Source: an uncultured Clostridia bacterium
GTDB taxonomy: Bacteria > Bacillota > Clostridia > Oscillospirales > Oscillospiraceae
NCBI GenBank assembly: GCA_946184215.1
Contig: CAMHER010000011.1
Location: 1-18,881, forward strand
Direction of reading: 5' to 3'
DNA: 18,881 nt
Shown here in pieces: positions 13,360 to 18,881 of the stretch. Each line of letters begins with the position of its first letter. The first letter of the stretch is position 1. The notes under the pieces were generated by a model, which had not been told where the DNA came from, did not search any database, and saw only the letters and a list, made by a program, of their open reading frames with translations. The translations under genes were made by a program, and so were the position numbers.

Positions 13360-14645
13360 TCCCCCTTCTGCTTACTGCCGCGCTGCTTCTCGGCGGCTGC
13401 GGCAGCACCGCAGCCGCGCCGGAGCCGACGCCCGCTCCGACCCCCGCTCCCACGCTTGCCCCCACGCCTGTTCCGACCCCGGAGCCTACGCCTGAACCGA
13501 CGCCGGAGCCTGCTGCGGAGCAGCTCCCGGTCTCGCTTGATCTCGCGGACACTCTCGCCGGACGTCTGACGGACGGCCGGTATCAGACCGACGAGCTTTT
13601 TGAAGCCGGTACGGTGATCACCCTTTCGGCCGAGGAGCCGATCGGTTCTCTCTACCTTCTCTTCGGCACGTATCCCGAAGCGTGGACGCTGCGGTCCGAC
13701 GGGCACGAGCAGACATGCGGCACAAACCGTTTTCTGCATGAATATGTCCGTCTGGAAGCGCCGTCCAGAACGGTCGAGCTGTGCTTGCCGGAGGGGCAGG
13801 ACCTTGTGATCGGTGATATCGCCGCCTTTTCCGTTGGTTATCCGCCCGAATGGGTGCAGGACTGGCAGGCGCCGGACGAATATGCCGACATTCTGCTCTT
13901 TTCCACCCACGCGGATGACGAGCTTCTGTTCATGGGCGGTTTGATCCCCTACTATGCCGCCGTACGCGGACTTCGCGTCCAGGTCGTCTATATGACCAGC
14001 AACTACGACCCCGCCAACCGCAGCCCCTATTCGCTTAACTACCGTTTCCGCCCCCATGAGGCACTCAACGGGCTGTGGATCGCGGGGGACCGTGTCTATC
14101 CGATCACGAATATGGTTCCCGATAAAAGCTGCGATACCGTCTGGGACGCCGAGCGCATTTACGGCAAGGATCAGTTTGCCGCGTTTCAGACCGAGCTGAT
14201 CCGCCGCTTCCGCCCTCTTGTCGTCGTCACCCAGGATGAAAACGGTGAATACGGCCACGGGGCTCACATTCTGACGGCGCGCTCTGTCGAACGGGCGGTG
14301 GAGGCCGCCGCCGATCCGGAACAGTTCCCCGATTCTGCCGCGCGCTACGGTCTATGGGACACGCCCAAGACTTATCTGCACGAGTATGGGCCGGACGAGG
14401 AGCTTACAGTCCTCTCCTATGAGGAGCCCTCCGAAGCACTCGGCGGCCTGACGCCCTTTGAAGCGGCCCAGGCGGCCTACAGTGCGCATCTCACCCAGCA
14501 TCAGTGGGACGTTTTCTTCATCTATGACTACGGCATGCCCCACGACAGCCATCTCTTCGGTCTTTATCGCTCGCTTGTCGGGCCTGACGAGGACAAAAAC
14601 GATCTGATGGAGCATCTCTCGCGGGAGCAGTTTCCCGCAGATTGA
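13347..14645 (+). CDS. Exported PIG-L/LmbE-family deacetylase, lipoprotein (paralogue 1)
   Basis: 432 residues. A short signal peptide ends in LLGGC, giving lipidated Cys18. Residues about 25-55 are a regular Pro-Thr-Pro linker. About 60-175 look like a beta-sandwich, carbohydrate-binding-like domain (LTDGRYQTDELFEAGTVITL, LYLLFGTYPEAWTL, FLHEYVRL). The PIG-L domain follows, with THADDE (H188, D190, D191, E192) replacing the usual HPDDE and H304/H307 in YGHGAH as the downstream metal ligand region. PIG-L/LmbE enzymes are Zn-dependent amidases that remove N-acetyl from GlcNAc-type sugars; an extracellular anchor suggests a cell-surface or dietary glycan substrate. The ATG at 13347 has GAGGG seven bases upstream, inside prmA, and gives a clean lipoprotein signal; an in-frame GTG at 13314 would spoil it. 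Confidence 0.9.
   Translation: MRRLIPLLLTAALLLGGCGSTAAAPEPTPAPTPAPTLAPTPVPTPEPTPEPTPEPAAEQLPVSLDLADTLAGRLTDGRYQTDELFEAGTVITLSAEEPIGSLYLLFGTYPEAWTLRSDGHEQTCGTNRFLHEYVRLEAPSRTVELCLPEGQDLVIGDIAAFSVGYPPEWVQDWQAPDEYADILLFSTHADDELLFMGGLIPYYAAVRGLRVQVVYMTSNYDPANRSPYSLNYRFRPHEALNGLWIAGDRVYPITNMVPDKSCDTVWDAERIYGKDQFAAFQTELIRRFRPLVVVTQDENGEYGHGAHILTARSVERAVEAAADPEQFPDSAARYGLWDTPKTYLHEYGPDEELTVLSYEEPSEALGGLTPFEAAQAAYSAHLTQHQWDVFFIYDYGMPHDSHLFGLYRSLVGPDEDKNDLMEHLSREQFPAD
13419..13511 (+). repeat. Pro-Thr-Pro linker repeat (xPTP units)
   Basis: 93 bases encode 31 residues of PEPT/PAPT/PVPT units, about seven 12-base units with synonymous variation. It forms an extended spacer between the lipid anchor and the folded domains, and is a possible site of unit gain or loss. 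Confidence 0.8.
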
Positions 14646-14656
14646 TTACAAAGAAG

Positions 14657-14675
14657 CGCGCGGTCCTCCCGCGCG
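14657..14675 (+). other. GC hairpin between the tandem deacetylase genes
   Basis: A perfect 7-bp all-GC stem (14657-14663 with 14669-14675) and a five-base loop. There is no T run, so it is not an intrinsic terminator. It ends seven bases before the weak AAGG site of the second gene and could affect mRNA stability or translation. Confidence 0.5.
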
Positions 14676-14687
14676 GGGAACAAGGTC

Positions 14688-16028
14688 ATGAAACGCAAAC
14701 TTCTTGTTTTGATCATCATTCTGCTCTGCCTTCTGCTGGCGGTCACGCTGGTAGTATTTTTAGGCAGTCACACCGTGCCGCAGAGCGCACAGAAATCGGA
14801 GACGCAGACCGTGACAGAGGGAGCAAAGCCTGCGCCGACGCCGCTTCCCACGCTTCTGCCGGCGCCTGAGGCCGTGCCTGTGCCGACACCGCTTCCGCAG
14901 GGTGCGGCGCGTCAGCTTGCCCTGCGTGTGGACGCCGGGGGCGTCTCGCCCCGTGCGCTGACGGACGGAAACTATTACACGGACTATACCTTCCCCGCCG
15001 GAACGACGATCACGCTGGAAGCGGAGGAGGAGATCGTCTCACTTTATATCATTTTCGGCAGCTATCCGGACGAATGGACGCTCTTATCCGATCAGACGCG
15101 CCAGAGCTGCGGACAGGACGGCTTTTTGCACGAATACGTCGCGCTCGATAAGCCCTCCGCACAGCTTCAGCTTCTTCTGCCTGATGATCACGAGGTCATG
15201 ATCCGGGACATCTATGCCTATTCCGACGGCTATCTGCCCACCTCGGTGCAGACCTGGAGCAGACTGGACGAGCGTGACGGGGCGGACATTCTTCTCTTCT
15301 CGACCCACTATGATGACGAGCTGCTGTTCTTCGGCGGTCTGATCCCCTATTACGCCACGGTCCGCGGTCTGCGTGTCCAGGTTGCCTATATGACCAGCAA
15401 TTATCTCACTGACTTTTCCAACTACCGTTTTCGCCCGCACGAGGCGCTCAACGGTCTGTGGGTCGCCGGCACGCATTTCTACCCGGTCACGAACGAGGTG
15501 CCCGATATCGAGTGTTACTCCTATGAAAACGCCGTCGAGCATTACGGCGAGGATCAGTTCACCGCCTTCCAGGTGGAGCAGATCCGCCGCTTCAAGCCGC
15601 TTGTCGTGGTCACCCAGGACGAAAACGGCGAGTACGGCCACGGGGCGCATATCCTCACGGCTCTGTCGGTGGAGCGTGCGGTTGCCGCCGCGGCCGATCC
15701 GGCTCAGTTCCCCGAATCGGCGGAGCGCTACGGCGTTTGGAATACGCCAAAAACTTATCTGCACCTCTACGGCGATCCGGACGAATACACCTGGCTCAAC
15801 TATGAGATCATCGCGCCGGAGCTGGGCTGGCGCTCACCCTTCCAGGTGGCGCAGCAGGCCTATCTTCAGCACGTGACGCAGCAGCAGTGGGTCGGCTTTT
15901 ATGTGTACAGCTACGACCACCCCCATGACAGCCACCGCTTTGGTCTCTATCGCAGTCTGGTGGGGCCGGACGCGCGGAAAAACGACCTGATGGAAAACGT
16001 CTCGCGCGAGATGTTCCCGGTTGAATGA
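14688..16028 (+). CDS. Exported PIG-L/LmbE-family deacetylase, membrane-anchored (paralogue 2)
   Basis: 446 residues, colinear with the preceding gene through the beta-sandwich and PIG-L domains. It differs at the N-terminus: an uncleaved-looking transmembrane helix (about residues 5-27) with no lipobox Cys, then a less regular Pro-rich linker. The catalytic motif is THYDDE (H207, D209, D210, E211) and the downstream motif HGAH is at H318/H321. Shared blocks with paralogue 1 include LLFSTHxDDELLF, GLIPYYA, RGLRVQV, FRPHEALNGLW, VVTQDENGEYGHGAHILTA and LFGLYRSLVGPD-type endings. This is an old tandem duplication followed by a change of anchor. Spacing from paralogue 1 is 42 bases, holding a GC hairpin. 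The gene ends the operon at the terminator 16053-16087. Substrate unknown; surface GlcNAc deacetylation is the family-based guess. Confidence 0.9.
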   Translation: MKRKLLVLIIILLCLLLAVTLVVFLGSHTVPQSAQKSETQTVTEGAKPAPTPLPTLLPAPEAVPVPTPLPQGAARQLALRVDAGGVSPRALTDGNYYTDYTFPAGTTITLEAEEEIVSLYIIFGSYPDEWTLLSDQTRQSCGQDGFLHEYVALDKPSAQLQLLLPDDHEVMIRDIYAYSDGYLPTSVQTWSRLDERDGADILLFSTHYDDELLFFGGLIPYYATVRGLRVQVAYMTSNYLTDFSNYRFRPHEALNGLWVAGTHFYPVTNEVPDIECYSYENAVEHYGEDQFTAFQVEQIRRFKPLVVVTQDENGEYGHGAHILTALSVERAVAAAADPAQFPESAERYGVWNTPKTYLHLYGDPDEYTWLNYEIIAPELGWRSPFQVAQQAYLQHVTQQQWVGFYVYSYDHPHDSHRFGLYRSLVGPDARKNDLMENVSREMFPVE

Positions 16029-16052
16029 ATACTCCCTGTCCGGGGAAGAGCA

Positions 16053-16087
16053 AGACGGAAAGAGAAACGGCGTTTCTCTTTCCGTCT
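16053..16087. terminator. Long hairpin terminator between convergent operons
   Basis: A perfect 16-bp stem (16053-16068 with 16072-16087) around a three-base loop. The flanks are only moderately T-rich in either direction (TGGTTCATTTT on plus, TGCTCTTCC on minus), so it may act as a bidirectional terminator or as an mRNA 3'-end stabiliser. It ends three bases from the stop of the minus-strand gene. Confidence 0.75.
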
Positions 16088-16090
16088 GGT

Positions 16091-16462
16091 TCATTTTCCG
16101 CGGCAGTATGCCAGGGCGCCTGCCGCCAGAAGGACCGCTCCCGCGGCGGGGTAGACGGCCGTCAGCCGGTTTGCCGTTCCGTAGATCTCCAGCGCGCCCT
16201 GAACAAGGCTTCCGCTCAGGAGCGTCCCCACGCCCAGATCCCACAGCGCCGCGCTTTTCTCTCCCGCCGCGCCGACATGCAGTGCCGGCAGCACCGCCCG
16301 CGTCAGTGCGCCAAGCAGCAGCGGAATGGCAAACGCCCCCGTCATGTAAAGGGAAACGACGCCGTGGCTCATGCTCTCATAGACAGCGGCGAAAAGTGCC
16401 GTCAGCACGCTGATCACACTCCACAGTACCAGCGACCGCCGGAGCCTTTCCTTATCCGACAT
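16091..16462 (-). CDS. Small integral membrane protein of unknown function
   Basis: 123 residues, almost entirely hydrophobic, with about four membrane spans (roughly 10-28, 36-58, 68-92 with short loops, and 97-118). I do not recognise the family. The N-terminus is MSDKERLRRSL; the C-terminus ends ALAYCRGK. The ATG at 16462 overlaps the last 11 bases of the upstream phosphodiester glycosidase gene and has no clear ribosome binding site of its own, so it is probably translated by coupling. An in-frame TTG six bases upstream is an alternative start. Such tight overlap suggests a functional link with the glycosidase, for example as a membrane partner, but nothing in the sequence proves it. Confidence 0.75.
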   Translation of the reverse strand: MSDKERLRRSLVLWSVISVLTALFAAVYESMSHGVVSLYMTGAFAIPLLLGALTRAVLPALHVGAAGEKSAALWDLGVGTLLSGSLVQGALEIYGTANRLTAVYPAAGAVLLAAGALAYCRGK

Positions 16463-17423
16463 AGACAATATCGCTCACACTTCTTTCCGAAATTTTTCTG
16501 CCGTTGGTCGTAGGCTTGTTCACGACCTCGCCCAGGAACACCATGGTCGAGGATCCTCCGCCGTCGAGATTGTACGCCTCCCGGCAGCCCAGCTCCGCGA
16601 GAAGAGCGGCCAGCTGTTTCAAACTCAGCCCCCTGCTCTCGTCCGTCCGGCCGTCGGAAACCAGGAAAAGATACTCGCCCTCGCCGATCTGTCCGATCGC
16701 TGTCCGCGGGTTTGAGGCCATCGCGCGTCCCACCTCTTCTCCGGCCGAGACGCTGACCTCACCGTTTTCCACCAGTCCGGGGCCAAAGGATAAGACCTGC
16801 CACGCGCCGTCAGCGAGCAGCTCCTCCGCGCTCGTTTCTTCGGCGGAGAGAATGGCAAAGCGTCCGTCTGCATAGATCACCAGCAGCTCGCCTTCCGCGG
16901 CGGATGCGCGGTACAGCACGCCGTTTCGGATCACCAGGCCGCTCTCCCGCGCGCCGTAGAAGTCGCCGTTGATGGCCAGCGCCGCTCCCGCTTCCGCGGC
17001 GATGGAGGAGGTCTTGTCCGTCACATTTCTTCCGTAAACGCCATCGGCGAAAGCAGTCTTGAGACTGCGTACCGAGCCCAGGCAAACATCTGCGGCATAG
17101 ATCTGCGTATCGTCACGGCGGAAGGTATAGAGCTTGATCGTCACATCCGCCGCAGTATATTCCCCAAGCAATTCGGCATCCGCCGGCAAAACAAGGCTGC
17201 CGCTTTCCTCCTCTTCCTCCGCTGCGCAGGAAGCGGTCAGCGGGGTCAAAGATTTTTGCGCCGCGCTCTCCTGTTTTGCTGCCGCAGCGGGAAAAAGCAC
17301 CGACTCCGCGCTTTGGGCCGCGGTATAACCGCGTTCGATCACAAAACTGTCAAGCAGAACAAGGGCTGTGAACGCCGCGATCAGGGTCGCCCCGATTCGC
17401 CGCAGCCATTTTGCATGTTTCAT
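16452..17423 (-). CDS. Membrane-anchored phosphodiester glycosidase family protein (NAGPA domain)
   Basis: 323 residues. An N-terminal signal-anchor (about 11-28) is followed by an Ala/Glu-rich linker (about 35-80) and a NAGPA (DUF2233) domain. Landmarks are INGDFYGA (151-158), SFGPGLVENG near 210, NPRTAIGQ near 240, LVSDGRTDESRGLSLKQLA and NLDGGGSSTM (285-294), which contains the family's conserved Asp and Gly/Ser loop. The founding enzyme, mammalian uncovering enzyme, removes GlcNAc from GlcNAc-phosphodiester-mannose; bacterial members are thought to act on sugar phosphodiesters in surface polymers or exopolysaccharide. GGGAGG lies a few bases before the ATG. The following gene overlaps by 11 bases. 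The operon converges on the PIG-L deacetylase operon, which also encodes surface-anchored sugar-acting enzymes. Confidence 0.92.
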   Translation of the reverse strand: MKHAKWLRRIGATLIAAFTALVLLDSFVIERGYTAAQSAESVLFPAAAAKQESAAQKSLTPLTASCAAEEEEESGSLVLPADAELLGEYTAADVTIKLYTFRRDDTQIYAADVCLGSVRSLKTAFADGVYGRNVTDKTSSIAAEAGAALAINGDFYGARESGLVIRNGVLYRASAAEGELLVIYADGRFAILSAEETSAEELLADGAWQVLSFGPGLVENGEVSVSAGEEVGRAMASNPRTAIGQIGEGEYLFLVSDGRTDESRGLSLKQLAALLAELGCREAYNLDGGGSSTMVFLGEVVNKPTTNGRKISERSVSDIVYVG

Positions 17424-17453
17424 TTTAAACGCCTCCCTTCTGCGTTTGGCGAC

Positions 17454-17482
17454 AGTATAGCGTCAAAGGCTAAAAATTACCT
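17454..17482 (-). promoter_or_regulatory. Candidate promoter of the phosphodiester glycosidase operon
   Basis: On the minus strand TATACT (17459-17454) is a good -10, but the -35 position at 17-base spacing reads AGGTAA, a poor match. An activator, or a different start, may be needed. Confidence 0.35.
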
Positions 17483-17491
17483 TAAAGCGCA

Positions 17492-17520
17492 TTGACTTTT
17501 TCTGCCGCAATCTGTAGAAT
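17492..17520 (+). promoter_or_regulatory. Promoter of the MATE transporter gene
   Basis: TTGACT (17492-17497), 17 bases, TAGAAT (17515-17520). Start is predicted near 17527, leaving a leader of about 30 bases, too short for a riboswitch. Confidence 0.75.
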
Positions 17521-17555
17521 AGGCGACACTATCTTTTTCAACCCGGGTGCCTTTT

Positions 17556-18881
17556 ATGAATATTCGCAGCTATATCGGCGATCGCGCGTTCTACCGCAAG
17601 CTTTTCTCCGTTCTGGTTCCGATCCTCATTCAAAACCTGATAACGAACTTCGTCAGTCTGCTTGACAACATCATGGTCGGTCAGGTCGGCACCGAGCCCA
17701 TGTCCGGTGTGGCGATCGTCAACCAGCTGCTGTTTGTGTTCAACCTCTGCATCTTCGGCGGTCTTGCCGGGGCGGGGATCTTTACGGCGCAGTATTACGG
17801 CAAGGGCGACAACGAGGGCGTAAAAAACACCTTCCGCGCCAAGCTGTATATCGCGCTGCTTGCCGTTGTTTTGTTCACAGCCGCCTTTGTGTTAAAGGGC
17901 GACGCGCTGATCCGCCTGTTCCTGCACGAGGGCAAGGAGCAGCTCGATCTTGCCGCCACGCTCGGCTTCGGTCGCGCCTATCTGCGCGTGATGCTGCTGC
18001 AGATGCCGCTCTTCGCGCTCTGCCAGGTCTATTCCGGCACGCTGCGCGAGACGGGCGAGACGCTGCTGCCGATGAAGGCGGGCATCATCGCCGTTTTCGT
18101 CAATCTGATCTTTAACTACATCCTGATCTTCGGCAAGCTCGGCCTTCCGGCTCTGGGCGTTGTCGGCGCCGCGGTCGCGACGGTGATCGCGCGCGTGGTC
18201 GAGTGTGCGATCGTCCTCTGTTGGACGCACCGCCACAGCGCCCGCTGCGGCTTTGTCGTGGGCCTTTACCGCTCGCTGCGCGTTCCCGCGCCGCTTGCCA
18301 AACGGATGCTGCGGCTGGGTCTGCCGCTGCTTGTCAACGAATTTCTCTGGTCCGGCGGCATGACCACGCTCAACCAGTGCTATTCCCTGCGCGGGCTGGA
18401 GGTCATCTCAGCGCTGAACATCTCCTCTACCATCTCCAACCTTTTCTTCTGCGCCTTTATCGCGATGGGCAACGCGATCTCGATCCTGATCGGCCAGCTG
18501 CTGGGCGCAGGAGAGCTGGAGCGCGCCGTGGACGAGGACCGCAAGCTGATCGCTTTTTCCGTTGTCCTGAGTCTGCTTGTCGGCGGCATCATGGCCGCGG
18601 TGGCCCCGCTTGTGCCGCAGATCTACAATACAACCGACTCCGTCAAGGCTCTGGCCTGCGATCTGCTTCTGGTCGGCGCGGCGATGATGCCGATCAACGC
18701 CTTCACCAACGCCTGCTATTTCACGCTGCGCAGCGGCGGCAAGACGATCATCACCTTTATCTTCGACAGCGCCTTTCTCTGGGCGATCGCGGTCCCGGCG
18801 GCCTTTGTGCTCTCCCGTTTTTCGCCGATGCCGATCCTGCCGATGTACATTACCGTCAGTCTGCTCGATCTGATCAAGTGC
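17556..18881 (+). CDS. MATE-family multidrug/metabolite efflux protein (3' end outside the window)
   Basis: The frame is open for 442 codons from ATG 17556 to the window edge without a stop, which nearly equals a complete MATE protein (about 450 residues, 12 helices). N-terminal landmarks are LVPILIQNLITNFVSLLDNIMVGQVG and GAGIFTAQYYGKGD (about residues 70-90), with QMPLFALCQVYSGTLRETGET (about 150) and NLIFNYILIFGKLGLPALGVVGAA near 190. The second half starts near 250 with MLRLGLPLLVNEFLWSGGM and has AMGNAISILIGQLLGAGELE, the repeat of the first-half motif. MATE proteins expel cationic drugs or metabolites using Na+ or H+ gradients. The ribosome binding site is poor (GGGTG 8-9 bases before ATG). 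It is divergent from the glycosidase operon. Confidence 0.93.
   Translation, partial: MNIRSYIGDRAFYRKLFSVLVPILIQNLITNFVSLLDNIMVGQVGTEPMSGVAIVNQLLFVFNLCIFGGLAGAGIFTAQYYGKGDNEGVKNTFRAKLYIALLAVVLFTAAFVLKGDALIRLFLHEGKEQLDLAATLGFGRAYLRVMLLQMPLFALCQVYSGTLRETGETLLPMKAGIIAVFVNLIFNYILIFGKLGLPALGVVGAAVATVIARVVECAIVLCWTHRHSARCGFVVGLYRSLRVPAPLAKRMLRLGLPLLVNEFLWSGGMTTLNQCYSLRGLEVISALNISSTISNLFFCAFIAMGNAISILIGQLLGAGELERAVDEDRKLIAFSVVLSLLVGGIMAAVAPLVPQIYNTTDSVKALACDLLLVGAAMMPINAFTNACYFTLRSGGKTIITFIFDSAFLWAIAVPAAFVLSRFSPMPILPMYITVSLLDLIKC

Larger units (their letters stand above)
17448..17532 (+). repeat. Direct repeat GGCGACASTAT bracketing two divergent promoters
   Basis: GGCGACAGTAT (17448-17458) and GGCGACACTAT (17522-17532) match at 10 of 11 positions. 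The first overlaps the candidate -10 of the minus-strand glycosidase operon, the second begins two bases after the MATE -10. The placement suggests a shared operator, without proof. Confidence 0.4.

Noticed and set aside
13419..13511. Short tandem repeat considered as a CRISPR or satellite array
   Set aside because: The 12-base periodicity is in frame, has synonymous drift and encodes a Pro-Thr-Pro linker; there are no spacers.
13128..14267. A 379-codon minus-strand frame opposite paralogue 1 with an Arg/Gly-rich centre
   Set aside because: The Arg/Gly-rich part is the antisense of the Pro-Thr-Pro linker; the plus frame has a signal peptide and the PIG-L motifs.
17521..17555. Riboswitch (guanidine or PRPP type) upstream of the MATE gene
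   Set aside because: The predicted leader is only about 30 bases and shows no conserved aptamer elements.

Overview
The window looks like chromosomal DNA from a GC-rich, Gram-positive-type anaerobe of the class Clostridia, most likely a gut Oscillospiraceae/Ruminococcaceae relative. I infer this from the lipoprotein signal peptides, the sigma-A-type promoters with 17-bp spacers, the AGGAGG-type ribosome binding sites, the family mix (COG2509 flavoprotein, YwaF, exported PIG-L deacetylases, NAGPA-domain protein, hybrid kinase next to an HD-GYP-like protein) and the strongly GC-biased third codon positions. I see no IS element, phage gene, CRISPR array or rRNA.

Layout. 1-406 (minus): start of a COG2509 FAD-dependent oxidoreductase, with a consensus promoter followed almost at once by an intrinsic terminator (possible attenuator). 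632-811 (plus): a stand-alone tRNA-Pro(UGG) with its own promoter and terminator. 838-1611 (plus): a small Thr-rich lipoprotein gene. 1617-2815 (minus): a small membrane protein (DUF4234-like) translationally coupled to a chloramphenicol-acetyltransferase-like enzyme. 2870-5925 (plus): three membrane proteins in a row (YwaF/TMEM164 family, EamA transporter, SLC13/ArsB-type permease). 5960-10702 (plus): a signalling operon of a soluble hybrid histidine kinase, an HD-GYP-like protein and alanine racemase, closed by a strong terminator. 10714-16087 (plus): a beta-CASP metallo-beta-lactamase RNase, PrmA, and two tandem exported PIG-L/LmbE-type deacetylases. 16091-17423 (minus): a membrane-anchored phosphodiester glycosidase (NAGPA domain) followed by a small membrane protein, converging on the deacetylases. 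17492-18881 (plus): a MATE efflux protein that runs off the window end.

How they may work together. Two regions are more than housekeeping. The kinase/HD-GYP/alr cluster places a D-alanine-forming enzyme directly under a signalling pair; the HD-GYP-like protein keeps HD, HH and GYP but has lost the Lys of HDxGK, and the kinase carries one intact and one degenerate receiver. The exported deacetylase pair facing a NAGPA-domain protein and a small membrane protein suggests cell-surface glycan remodelling. Both functional readings are inference from families and gene order.
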